Positions 7,797 to 18,621 of a DNA stretch of 38,240 nt are shown in pieces. The DNA lies in NCBI GenBank assembly GCA_965649545.1, contig CBFGLF010000003.1, positions 1 through 38,240 on the forward strand, read 5' to 3'. This stretch comes from CABHOJ01 sp965649545 (GTDB lineage: Bacteria > Pseudomonadota > Gammaproteobacteria > Burkholderiales > Methylophilaceae). The stretch's first letter is position 1. Each line of letters opens with the position of its first letter. The position numbers and the translations under genes were made by a program. The notes under the pieces were generated by a model, which saw only the letters and a list, made by a program, of their open reading frames with translations, did no database searches and was not told the origin of the DNA.

Positions 7797-10700
7797 GTGA
7801 AGGTCTCTCGCCATGATACAATGACATCTTTATCCATCAGCCGATTCATGACCGCCCGATTACGCGAAATCCCCTATAACTACACTTCATTCTCTGACCG
7901 TGAAATCGTCATTCGATTCCTTGGTGAAGAGATCTGGAATGTACTCAATGAACTCCGCGACGAACGTAAGACCGGGCGCTCCGCCCGGATGCTGTTCGAG
8001 GTCCTCGGCGATCTATGGGTCGTCACACGCAATCCTTACCTGCAGGACGACCTGCTAGCCAACAAGAAGCGCCGCAAAGCCCTGGTCGATGCCTTGCATC
8101 ACCGCATCAAGGCCATCGACGAGCGTAGCCATGGCAATCCCAAGGTGCTCAAGCTGGTCATCGCCGCGCGTCAGGCAGTCACCGAATTCGAGAACGACTT
8201 CAAGCTCTCCGAGAACCTGCGCAAGAAGACGCTGGCCAAGCTCGGCAAGATCACCCGCAAGGACAACATCCAGTTCGACGGCCTCGCGCGCGTCTCGCAT
8301 GTGACCGATGCCACCGACTGGCGCGTCGAGTATCCCTTCGTCGTGGTCAATCCCGACACTGAAGAGGAAGTCGCGGCCATTGTCAAAGCCTGTATCGAGC
8401 TTGGCCTGACCATCATCCCCCGTGGGGGCGGTACCGGGTACACCGGCGGCGCCGTGCCGTTGACCAAGCTGTCGGCGGTGATCAACACCGAAAAGCTCGA
8501 TACGCTGGGCCGGGTCGAGATGCGTACCTTGCCAGGCGTCAATCGCCAGGTGCCGACCATACGCTGCGGTGCAGGCGTGGTGACGCGCCGTGCCATGGAA
8601 GCCGCCACCGAAGCCGGGCTGGAGTTCGCCTGCGACCCGACCTCGGCCGACGCCTCGTGCATCGGCGGCAACGTCGCCATGAATGCCGGCGGCAAGAAGG
8701 CCGTGCTCTGGGGTACGGCACTGGATAACCTCGCCTCGTGGCGCATGGTGACGCCCGATGCCACCTGGATGGAGATCGAGCGCCTCGACCACAACCTCGG
8801 CAAGATCCACGACATCGACGTCGCGCGTTTCAAGATCAGCCGCTACGATGCGGACGGCAAGACCATGCGCGCCGAACCTGAGATCCTCGAGATCCCGGGC
8901 CCCAGCTTCCGCAAGGTCGGCCTCGGCAAGGACGTCACGGATAAATTCCTCTCGGGCCTGCCGGGCATCCAGAAGGAAGGCTGTGACGGTCTCATCACCT
9001 CCGCCACCTTCATCCTGCATCGCATGCCCAAGCATGTGCGCACCGTCTGCCTGGAGTTCTTCGGCAATGTCGCGCTCGCCGTGCCGGCCATCGTCGAGAT
9101 CAAGGACTACCTGGACGCCACCGAATCCACTCTGCTCGCAGGGCTGGAGCACATGGACGAACGCTACATCAAGGCCGTCGGTTACGCGACCAAGGCGAGC
9201 CGCGCCGAGCGTCCGAAGATGGTGTTGATCGCCGATATCGCCAGCGATGACGAGAACGCCGTCGGCGAAGCCGCCTCGCATATCGTTCGCCTGGCCAACG
9301 CCCGCGGCGGGGAGGGGTTCATCGCCGTCTCTGCCGAAGCGCGCAAGAAGTTCTGGCTCGATCGCGCGCGTACCGCCGCTATCGCCAAACATACCAACGC
9401 TTTCAAGATCAACGAGGACGTGGTGATCCCCTTGCCGCGTCTCGGCGATTATTCGGACGGCATCGAACGCATCAATATCGAACTCTCCATCGGCAACAAA
9501 CTGAAGCTGCTGGATGAGTTGCAGGCCTTCTTCGCCGGTGACTTGCCCCTGCATCAGGACGAGGACACCAGCGCCGATGCCGATACGGTCGAGACCAAGC
9601 GCATGCTGTCACTGGGCTTGCTGAACCAGCTGCGCGAGCGCTGGACGACGATCCTGAACAATCTGGATGCCCCCGTCAGCCTGCTCGGCGAGGAGGATGC
9701 CGCGCGTTACGGGCATTACGAGAATATCTTCCGTGCGGTGCAATCCTACGAGTTGCGCGTCTCCTGGAAGCGCGAGCTGAAGAAACCGCTGCAGGAGATC
9801 TTCACCGGACGTGCTTACCAGAAGATCCTCGAAAAGTGCGAGGAACTGCAGAAGAAGATACTGAAGAGCCGCGTCTTCATCGCGCTGCACATGCACGCGG
9901 GTGACGGCAACGTGCATACCAATATCCCGGTCAATTCCGACGATTACGGCATGATGCAAGATGCGCATGCCGCGGTAGCACGCGTCATGGCGCTGGCCAA
10001 GAGCCTCGATGGGGTGATATCGGGTGAACACGGGATCGGCATCACCAAGATGGAGTTCCTCGACGAGAAGACCATCGCCACCTTCGCCGAATACAAGCAG
10101 AAGGTCGACCCGGAAGGCCGCTTCAACAAGGGCAAGCTGATGGCCGGATCCGGCCTGGACAGCGCCTACACCCCCTCGTTCGGCCTGCTGGAGCAGGAAT
10201 CCATCATCATGGAGCAATCGGCCATCGGCGAGATCGCCGACTCCATCAGCGACTGTTTGCGTTGCGGCAAGTGCAAGCCCGTGTGTACGACCCATGTGCC
10301 ACGTGCCAATCTGCTCTATTCGCCCCGCAACAAGATCCTCGGTACATCGCTGCTGATCGAGGCTTTCCTTTACGAGGAACAGACGCGCCGCGGCATCTCG
10401 CTCAAGCATTTCGATGAATTCAACGACGTCGCCGACCATTGCACGGTCTGCCACCGCTGTTTGAATCCGTGCCCGGTCGATATCGATTTCGGTGACGTGT
10501 CGATCGCCATGCGTAATTTCCTGCGCGAACAGGGTAAGAAGCATTTCAACCCCGGCACCACGCTGGCCATGACCTTCCTCAATATCAAGGATCCGGCGAC
10601 GATCAAGGTCATGCGCGCCGCGATGGTCGGGTTCGGTTATCGCGCCCAGCGACTGGGTCATGCCGTGTTCAAGAAACTCGGCCTGTTGAACGCTTTCAAG

Positions 10701-11666
10701 AAGCGGCCACCCGCCACGGTCGGCAAGCCTGAGATCAAGGCGCAGGTGGTGCATTTCCTCAATCGGCCGATGCCCAAGAACATGCCGACCAAGACCTCGC
10801 GTGCCTTGCTGGGGATCGAAGACGACACCATGGTGCCGATCATCCGTAACCCGCAAAAGACCAACGACGATTCGGATGCCGTGTTCTATTTCCCGGGCTG
10901 TGGTTCGGAGCGGCTGTTCTCGACCGTGGGTCTGGCGACCCAGGCCATGCTCTACGAGGTTGGCGCGGTGACGGTGCTACCGCCGGGATACCTGTGTTGC
11001 GGCTATCCGCAGACTTCAGCCGGCAATCACGACAAGGGCCAGCAGATCACGGCGGAGAACCGCGTCCAGTTCCATCGGATCGCCAACACGCTGAACTATC
11101 TGGACATCAAGACCGTGATCGTCTCTTGCGGCACCTGTATGGATCAGCTGCAGAAGTATGAATTCGAGAAGATCTTCCCGGGCTGTCGCCTGCTCGACAT
11201 CCATGAATACCTCATGGAGAAGAACATGAAGATCGAAGGCGTGACCGGGGTGCGATACATGTATCACGACCCATGCCACACGCCGATGAAGACCTATGCG
11301 CCGCTCAAGGTCACCAATGCGCTGATGAACACCGAAGTCGCATTGAACGACCGTTGCTGTGGCGAATCCGGTACGTTCGCCGTCGCACGTCCCGACATCG
11401 CGACCCAGGTCAAGATGCGCAAGCAGGAAGAGCTGGAGAAGGGTATGTCCAAGCTCGGTCTCACGCCGGGGGCGCCTGAACAGGATGTGAAGATCCTGAC
11501 GTCGTGCCCATCTTGTCTCCAGGGGCTCGCTCGCTATGGCGAGGATACGGGTATCCAGGCGGATTACATCGTGGTGGAGATGGCGAAGCACATCCTCGGT
11601 GAGAACTGGATGCAGGATTACGTGCACAAGGCGAATAACGGCGGCATCGAGAAGGTGCTGCTGTAA
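7797..11666 (+). CDS. FAD-linked oxidase fused to Fe-S/CCG subunit (DUF3683, GlcD-GlcF-like)
   Basis: 1289-residue fused oxidoreductase of the D-lactate/glycolate/2-hydroxyacid dehydrogenase type. Order: a DUF3683-type N-terminal region (about 20-180, IPYNYTSFSDREIVIRFLG), a PCMH-type FAD domain (RGGGTGYTGG near 208; DPTSADASCIGGN near 279), an FAD-oxidase C-terminal domain with HMHAGDGNVHTN (near 700), two 4Fe-4S clusters (CLRCGKCKPVC near 818; CTVCHRCLNPCP near 881) and two CCG domains (FPGCG and LCCGYP near 1029-1067; HDPCH and CCGES near 1157-1188). All motifs are intact. It likely oxidises a 2-hydroxyacid and passes electrons to quinone or another carrier. The substrate is unknown. It is single-gene, ends at a terminator and starts at GTG. 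Confidence 0.9.
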   Translation: MKVSRHDTMTSLSISRFMTARLREIPYNYTSFSDREIVIRFLGEEIWNVLNELRDERKTGRSARMLFEVLGDLWVVTRNPYLQDDLLANKKRRKALVDALHHRIKAIDERSHGNPKVLKLVIAARQAVTEFENDFKLSENLRKKTLAKLGKITRKDNIQFDGLARVSHVTDATDWRVEYPFVVVNPDTEEEVAAIVKACIELGLTIIPRGGGTGYTGGAVPLTKLSAVINTEKLDTLGRVEMRTLPGVNRQVPTIRCGAGVVTRRAMEAATEAGLEFACDPTSADASCIGGNVAMNAGGKKAVLWGTALDNLASWRMVTPDATWMEIERLDHNLGKIHDIDVARFKISRYDADGKTMRAEPEILEIPGPSFRKVGLGKDVTDKFLSGLPGIQKEGCDGLITSATFILHRMPKHVRTVCLEFFGNVALAVPAIVEIKDYLDATESTLLAGLEHMDERYIKAVGYATKASRAERPKMVLIADIASDDENAVGEAASHIVRLANARGGEGFIAVSAEARKKFWLDRARTAAIAKHTNAFKINEDVVIPLPRLGDYSDGIERINIELSIGNKLKLLDELQAFFAGDLPLHQDEDTSADADTVETKRMLSLGLLNQLRERWTTILNNLDAPVSLLGEEDAARYGHYENIFRAVQSYELRVSWKRELKKPLQEIFTGRAYQKILEKCEELQKKILKSRVFIALHMHAGDGNVHTNIPVNSDDYGMMQDAHAAVARVMALAKSLDGVISGEHGIGITKMEFLDEKTIATFAEYKQKVDPEGRFNKGKLMAGSGLDSAYTPSFGLLEQESIIMEQSAIGEIADSISDCLRCGKCKPVCTTHVPRANLLYSPRNKILGTSLLIEAFLYEEQTRRGISLKHFDEFNDVADHCTVCHRCLNPCPVDIDFGDVSIAMRNFLREQGKKHFNPGTTLAMTFLNIKDPATIKVMRAAMVGFGYRAQRLGHAVFKKLGLLNAFKKRPPATVGKPEIKAQVVHFLNRPMPKNMPTKTSRALLGIEDDTMVPIIRNPQKTNDDSDAVFYFPGCGSERLFSTVGLATQAMLYEVGAVTVLPPGYLCCGYPQTSAGNHDKGQQITAENRVQFHRIANTLNYLDIKTVIVSCGTCMDQLQKYEFEKIFPGCRLLDIHEYLMEKNMKIEGVTGVRYMYHDPCHTPMKTYAPLKVTNALMNTEVALNDRCCGESGTFAVARPDIATQVKMRKQEELEKGMSKLGLTPGAPEQDVKILTSCPSCLQGLARYGEDTGIQADYIVVEMAKHILGENWMQDYVHKANNGGIEKVLL

Positions 11667-11679
11667 TAGTCTTGAGAAT

Positions 11680-11708
11680 AAAAAAGCCCGCGTCAGCGGG
11701 CTTTTTTT
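11680..11708. terminator. Bidirectional rho-independent terminator
   Basis: AGCCCGC (11685-11691), loop GTCA, GCGGGCT (11696-11702), with A-run and T-run flanks. It lies between convergent genes, so it ends both the oxidoreductase and the ABC exporter transcripts. Confidence 0.92.
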
Positions 11709-11730
11709 ATGACCCTATCGGAAGGTTGAC

Positions 11731-12543
11731 CTACTCCCCGACATGCAAGAGCAGGCCACGTTGCCGTGCCGCCCTGAAATAGCCCAGGAAGGTGGCGATA
11801 CCGCCCGCCAGATAGACGATGTTCAAGCCTACGGCATAGGCCAGATGGTGCCAATTGAAGGTCTGGTGCAAAAGGAGTTCGCGCATGCCTTCGAACACAT
11901 GGCTGGCGGGCAGCGCCCAGGCCACTGGCTGTAGCCACCCCGGCAACACCTCGACCGGGTAGTAGATGGCGCACAGGGGCTGGATGGCGAATACCGCGAT
12001 CCAAGCCACACTCTCCGCGCCCAGGCCGTAGCGCAGCACGATGCCGGAAACGATCAGCCCGACGGCCCAACCCATGATGACGAGGTTGAGGAAGAAGGCG
12101 ATCAGCGGCAACCCCAAATCGAAGATGTTGAAGTGGAACAACGGGATGGCGACGATGGCTGCGCCGCCGACGCCGATCAGCGTGCGGATCAGGCTCATGA
12201 GGATGAGCGAGGCGACCATCTCGTAAGGTCGCAAGGGGCTGACGAAGAGGTGCCCCAGATTGCGCGACCACATCTCCTCCATGAAGACGAGCGCGATCCC
12301 CAGTTGCCCCCGGAACAGTACATCCCAGAGCAGTACGGCAGACAGCAGGATGCCCGCCGCTTGGGCGATGTAGCTGCTATTCGTTTGCAGGAACAGGGTG
12401 ATGAAGCCCCACAGGACCATCTGCACCGTCGGCCAGTAGACCATCTCCAGCACGCGTGGCCACGACTTGCGCATGAGGTAGAGATGGCGCAGCACCAGAG
12501 CGCCGATGCGGCGGGTGGAGAAATCGATGTCTTCGTGGCTCAT
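11731..12543 (-). CDS. ABC-2 type transporter permease
   Basis: 270-residue membrane protein with about six predicted helices, of the ABC-2 (NodJ/YadH-like) exporter family. Visible landmarks are RNLGHLFVSPLRPYEMV in the first cytoplasmic loop, the typical coupling region, and IYYPVEVLPGWLQPVAWALPASHVFE-type wording before the last helix, seen as YYPVEVLPGWLQ and LPASHVFEGMR. It overlaps the ATPase gene by four bases (ATGA), so the two make one exporter. The substrate is unknown. Members move polysaccharides, lipids or drugs. It ends just before a bidirectional terminator. Confidence 0.9.
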   Translation of the reverse strand: MSHEDIDFSTRRIGALVLRHLYLMRKSWPRVLEMVYWPTVQMVLWGFITLFLQTNSSYIAQAAGILLSAVLLWDVLFRGQLGIALVFMEEMWSRNLGHLFVSPLRPYEMVASLILMSLIRTLIGVGGAAIVAIPLFHFNIFDLGLPLIAFFLNLVIMGWAVGLIVSGIVLRYGLGAESVAWIAVFAIQPLCAIYYPVEVLPGWLQPVAWALPASHVFEGMRELLLHQTFNWHHLAYAVGLNIVYLAGGIATFLGYFRAARQRGLLLHVGE

Positions 12544-13271
12544 TTCGTGTGCAGTTCCCGGTTGCGCGCGACGTCGATGAACACTTCTTCCATGCTGTTG
12601 CGGCCGTAGCGGTCGATCAGTCGATCGGGCGAGCCGGCGTCGACGATCTTGCCACGTCGCATCATGATGACGTCGGCGGCCATGCGTTCCACTTCCGACA
12701 TGTTGTGCGAGGCGAGCAGGATGCTGGCGCCAGTACGTTTCTGATACTGCTCCAGGTGGGTGCGGATCGCATCCGCGGTATCTGGATCCAGCGATGCGGT
12801 GGGTTCATCCAGCAGCAGCAACTCAGGTTCGTTGAGCAGCGACTTCGCCAGGGATACGCGGGTCTTCTGGCCGGCGGAGAGTCGGCCATAGCGGCGGTCG
12901 AGCACTTCATCGAGGTTCAGTTCGCCAGCGATCCGGCGGATGCGCTGCTTGAGATCAGACAAGCGGTAGAGATGCCCATAGACCGTGAGGTTCTCGCGCA
13001 CGGTCAGGCGTTGCGGCAGATCTACATACGGCGAGGAGAAGTTCATGCGATGCAACAACCGGTAGCGATGTTGCAGCATGTCCTCTCCCAGGATCCGGAT
13101 GCTGCCGGTCGTCGGCAACAGCAAACCCAAAAGCATAGCGAGGGTCGTGGTCTTGCCCGCGCCGTTGCCGCCGAGGAGGGCGGTGGTCACGCCTTGGCGT
13201 ATCTGCAGACTGATATCGTCTACGGCACTGACTTGGTCGAATACCTTACTGAGGCCGTGCGCCTCGATCAC
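12540..13271 (-). CDS. ABC transporter ATP-binding protein
   Basis: 243-residue ATPase partner of the downstream permease. Walker A is GGNGAGKTT, the signature is LSAGQ, and the Walker B region is LLLLDEPTASLD with the H-loop SHN. The order and spacing are normal for ABC-2 exporters (CcmA/NodI-like class). The start is GTG at 13271 with AGGGA before it. An upstream TTG at 13295, which overlaps the TSUP stop codon, would give 251 residues. Upstream of that the frame only shadows the TSUP gene. It is co-transcribed with TSUP (20-nt gap) and overlaps the permease by four bases. Confidence 0.9.
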   Translation of the reverse strand: MIEAHGLSKVFDQVSAVDDISLQIRQGVTTALLGGNGAGKTTTLAMLLGLLLPTTGSIRILGEDMLQHRYRLLHRMNFSSPYVDLPQRLTVRENLTVYGHLYRLSDLKQRIRRIAGELNLDEVLDRRYGRLSAGQKTRVSLAKSLLNEPELLLLDEPTASLDPDTADAIRTHLEQYQKRTGASILLASHNMSEVERMAADVIMMRRGKIVDAGSPDRLIDRYGRNSMEEVFIDVARNRELHTK

Positions 13272-13291
13272 GTATCCCTGGTGCGATGCAT

Positions 13292-14083
13292 TCAAAACAA
13301 CCCCCAACACATTTTCACGCCGACTGCGTATAAAAGAATGGCAAACAGGCGTTTGAGTCGTTTTGCGGAGAAACGTTGCGCGAGGGTCGCACCTAAAGGC
13401 GCCGTAAAGCTGCTGGCGAGCGCGACGCCGGCGAATGCCGGCAGGTAGATGAAGCCCAGGCTGTGAGGCGGCAGAGCTGTGTTGCCCCAGCCCATGATGA
13501 GGTAACCCAGGGCACCGGAGACGGCGATCGGCAGGCCGATCGCCGCAGAGGTCCCGATGGCGCGATGGATCGCGACATTGCAATAAGCCAGGAAGGGGAC
13601 CGACAGCGTGCCGCCGCCGATGCCCACCAGGCTGGAGATGACGCCGATGCCCCCGCCGATTAACCCTGTGCCGGCCTTGCCTGGTAACTGACGGTGTGGC
13701 GAAGGCTTGAGATCCAGCGCCAGTTGGGTGGCTACGATCAGCACGAAGAGCGCGAAGATGCCCTGAAGCGACGTACTATGGATGTGCGTCGCGAGCAGGC
13801 TGCCGAACAAGGTGCCGATCACCACGCCAGGGGCCATGGTGCGCACGACCGTCCAGTCGACATGCTGCTTGCGATGGTGCGCCCGGGTCGACGCGATCGA
13901 GGTGAAGATGATGGTCGCCATCGAAGTCGCCAGCGCCATGTGCATGACGTGGGCTTCGTGGAACTGCAGGCTGCTGAAGATCACGGCCAGGATCGGGACG
14001 ATGATCAGGCCACCGCCGACCCCGAACAGACCAGATAGCAGGCCAGCGATCGCGCCGCCGACCAGATAGAGCAGATATTCCAT
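13292..14083 (-). CDS. TSUP family (TauE/SafE) membrane transporter
   Basis: 263 residues, about eight helices, formed by two similar halves. Each half starts with a glycine-rich motif typical of TSUP: GLFGVGGGLIIVP (about residues 19-31) and SLVGIGGGTLSVPFL (about 150-164). The family carries sulfite, sulfonates and other small organosulfur anions, usually outward. The substrate cannot be told here. It precedes the ABC exporter genes on the same strand with a 20-nt gap and follows dciA by 29 nt, so these may form one transcript without an obvious common function. Confidence 0.88.
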   Translation of the reverse strand: MEYLLYLVGGAIAGLLSGLFGVGGGLIIVPILAVIFSSLQFHEAHVMHMALATSMATIIFTSIASTRAHHRKQHVDWTVVRTMAPGVVIGTLFGSLLATHIHSTSLQGIFALFVLIVATQLALDLKPSPHRQLPGKAGTGLIGGGIGVISSLVGIGGGTLSVPFLAYCNVAIHRAIGTSAAIGLPIAVSGALGYLIMGWGNTALPPHSLGFIYLPAFAGVALASSFTAPLGATLAQRFSAKRLKRLFAILLYAVGVKMCWGLF

Positions 14084-14112
14084 GGTGAGTGATGCTGAAC
14101 GCGCTGGCGCGT

Positions 14113-14529
14113 CTAGGTCCTGCGGGCCAGTCTAGCGAGCACTTCGCCCAGCGCCGAGCCTTCGAGTTCTCCAGCCAGGGAAGCCAGTTCGGAGGCGCCT
14201 TTAGCACTGATTTTTCGATGGATTTTAGGCTTTGCAGGGGGCTCAGATTTGACTTGCACTTGAACGCGAATTGCAGTAACTTCGATTCCTCGTTTTTGTA
14301 GCTTGGCCATCAGGCTGGGCAATAATAATTTGATCTTGGCCGCCACGGCGCCATGATCGGTGTAGACCGTCAGCGCGCCTTGTTTCACGGCGCCTGCACG
14401 CGTGAGTGGCTTTAGGGAGTCTGGGCAGATCTCGGCCCATATTTTTTGCATGGCAGTCAGACTGCCTGCATGGTCGTATAGCGCCATGAGTCCGGCATCG
14501 TTCTTGAACAATGCATTGATACGACGCAT
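14113..14529 (-). CDS. DciA-like protein (DUF721), helicase-loader family
   Basis: 138 residues of the DUF721 family. DciA is the replicative helicase (DnaB) loader or operator in bacteria lacking DnaC or DnaI. The core is seen in the LTRAGAVKQGALTVYTDHGAVAAKIK stretch (residues about 43-67) with LLPSLMAKLQKRG after it, the usual K-homology-like fold. The C-terminal third is basic and low in complexity. The ATG at 14529 has GGGAGG nine bases upstream. It is divergent from the M23 peptidase with only 27 bp between start codons. The neighbourhood dciA / M23 / secA is a familiar betaproteobacterial arrangement, which supports the call. Confidence 0.8.
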   Translation of the reverse strand: MRRINALFKNDAGLMALYDHAGSLTAMQKIWAEICPDSLKPLTRAGAVKQGALTVYTDHGAVAAKIKLLLPSLMAKLQKRGIEVTAIRVQVQVKSEPPAKPKIHRKISAKGASELASLAGELEGSALGEVLARLARRT

Positions 14530-14556
14530 GCTGTTGTGCCTCCCAAAGGGGAATGA

Positions 14557-15438
14557 ATGAATATCATCTTTGTCTCGAACAACATGGCAAAAGCAAAGAC
14601 CCTGACGCTGGCGCAGGCGGTTTTGCTGTTGGTCGCTATCGTGGCGATCGCGGTTGTCCTGACACTCGCAATCATTCTGCCACAGGCCGACGGCAAGCAC
14701 CAAGGCGTCAAGCACCTCCTCCCCAACCCGCTCAACTTCTCATTGCACAATCCCCAGGAACACCTCGACGCACTGGCTCTCCAGTTGGGTGAATTGCAGG
14801 CGCGTGTCATGCGGCTCGATGCCCTGAGCGACCGCCTGTCCAAGCTGGCCGGCGTCAAGGAGAAAGACATGGCACAGGAGCCAGCGCCCGGACGCGGCGG
14901 TCCTGAGGTCAACGCGGAAGGCATGACGGAGGCGCAGTTGCAGCAGAAGATCAGCGAGCTGACACAGGAGATCGAGCAACGCAGCGACCATTTGAGCATG
15001 CTGGAGGCCCTGTTGCTGCAACAAAGCATGAAGAAGAACACCTTGCCCAGCAATACGCCGGTGAACGTCGGCTATAACTCCTCCAGCTACGGCTGGCGCA
15101 TCGATCCCTTCACCGGCCGTACGGCGTTCCATGAAGGCCTCGATTTCACCGCCGAGACCGGCACCCCCATCTACGCTTCGGCAGACGGCATCGTGGTCGC
15201 GGCGGAGCACACCCCTGACTATGGTAAAATCGTGAAGATCGACCATGGTTCCGGCCTGGAGACCCGTTATGCACATGCCTCCGCACTTCTGGTGAAGGTG
15301 GGCGAGCGTGTCAGCAAGGGCCAGGCGATCGCCCAAGTCGGCAGCACGGGCCGCTCGACGGGCGCGCATCTCCATTTCGAAGTACGACTCAATGGCGCTG
15401 CGCTGGACCCGAGAAAATATTTACGTAAAGTAAACTAA
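14557..15438 (+). CDS. M23 family (LytM) metallopeptidase, membrane-anchored
   Basis: 293 residues. A single N-terminal membrane segment (about 18-42) is followed by a predicted coiled coil rich in Glu, Gln and Leu (about 65-155) and a C-terminal LytM domain. The zinc and catalytic residues are intact: His192 and Asp196 in HEGLDF, then AHLHFE with His271 and His273. It would cut or remodel peptidoglycan from the periplasmic side. The intact zinc site argues for an active enzyme and not an EnvC/NlpD-like activator. The start has AAAGGGGA just upstream. It ends 91 nt before secA on the same strand and may be co-transcribed with it. Confidence 0.9.
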   Translation: MNIIFVSNNMAKAKTLTLAQAVLLLVAIVAIAVVLTLAIILPQADGKHQGVKHLLPNPLNFSLHNPQEHLDALALQLGELQARVMRLDALSDRLSKLAGVKEKDMAQEPAPGRGGPEVNAEGMTEAQLQQKISELTQEIEQRSDHLSMLEALLLQQSMKKNTLPSNTPVNVGYNSSSYGWRIDPFTGRTAFHEGLDFTAETGTPIYASADGIVVAAEHTPDYGKIVKIDHGSGLETRYAHASALLVKVGERVSKGQAIAQVGSTGRSTGAHLHFEVRLNGAALDPRKYLRKVN

Positions 15439-15498
15439 GCAGGAATATACAGGTACTAAGTCGTTGTATTTCTAATCTTCCAAAGTCAACCTTAAGGC

Positions 15499-15514
15499 TT
15501 CCGCATCGGCGGAA
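15499..15514 (+). promoter_or_regulatory. Small hairpin in the secA leader
   Basis: TTCCGC (15499-15504), loop ATCG, GCGGAA (15509-15514). It ends 15 bases before the secA ATG. The purine-rich GGAAAG of its 3' arm is the best Shine-Dalgarno-like sequence in the leader but is about 14 bases from the ATG, unusually far. A looser GGTG lies at 15519-15522. A role in secA translation is only a possibility. Confidence 0.3.
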
Positions 15515-15529
15515 AGTTGGTGTTCTTTC

Positions 15530-18244
<2,715 letters not shown>

Positions 18245-18274
18245 GCCTAGTGGCGCACTGAGCAAGTCCCGCCT

Positions 18275-18306
18275 AAAACCCCGTTGCGCGAGTAGCGGGG
18301 TTTTTT
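18275..18306 (+). terminator. Rho-independent terminator after secA
   Basis: AAAACCCCG, a 12-base loop, CGGGGTTTTTT. Stem of at least seven GC-rich or A-T pairs followed by six T. It separates secA from the sigma-54 unit. Confidence 0.85.
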
Positions 18307-18621
18307 ATCGTCTGCGATCGCAGGCGTTTCCAGATACGCTCCCCAAAACAAGGCGCAAGCACCATCAAGGCTCTTGGCACAAGTCTTGCGACTTACCCAT
18401 CGTAACGTGTGGCTGATACCTAATGGCGGGTATCGGAATGCCACCAGATGCGGCGTGAACATTGGCCTTGTGCGGATACGGGACGAAACGACAGGCGTTC
18501 GATTCCGATCAGGACGCAGTGCACGAGAATCGCGCAGCATCTGCAAGACCCCGCCACAAAATGGGGCATGTTGTTAAAAGACAATGCCGTTTTGATAAAC
18601 AACAAGGTAAACGTGGTAACA
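18307..18621 (+). other. Intergenic control region and long leader of the amt unit
   Basis: About 315 bp without a gene. It holds a perfect palindrome CTGCGATCGCAG (18312-18323), a sigma-54 promoter (18375-18389) and, if that promoter is used, a leader of about 220 nt. The leader contains GATACC/GGTATC arms (18415-18420 and 18429-18434) and a CCCC/GGGG hairpin near 18551-18567. I see no riboswitch class I can name. The region is open as a frame in front of the next gene, but it lacks family-like or export features and is unlikely to be translated. Confidence 0.55.
18375..18389 (+). promoter_or_regulatory. Sigma-54 (RpoN) -24/-12 promoter upstream of the amt unit
   Basis: TGGCACAAGTCTTGC matches the RpoN consensus TGGCAC-N5-TTGC exactly. 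The invariant GG (18376-18377) and GC (18388-18389) are ten bases apart, as required. It faces the unknown gene, amt and the small downstream gene. Transcription would begin near 18401. Nitrogen-controlled ammonium transporters are classic NtrC/RpoN targets, so context and motif agree. Confidence 0.78.

Noticed and set aside
8055..9554. 499-codon open frame on the minus strand
   Set aside because: Fully antisense to the FAD/Fe-S oxidoreductase, whose motifs are intact. Long antisense frames are common at this GC content. Its translation shows no domain.
9609..10856. 415-codon open frame on the minus strand
   Set aside because: Antisense to the same oxidoreductase; His/Asp/Arg-rich translation typical of a shadow frame.
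13272..13583. N-terminal extension of the ABC ATPase frame
   Set aside because: It reads the TSUP gene in another frame; GTG at 13271 (or TTG at 13295) is the plausible start.
18307..18374. NtrC binding sites upstream of the sigma-54 promoter
   Set aside because: I looked for GCAC/GTGC-type dyads matching the NtrC consensus and found none convincing.
18448..18621. Upstream start for the unknown gene before amt
   Set aside because: The extension is basic, lies in the leader just after the sigma-54 start and lacks a ribosome site.
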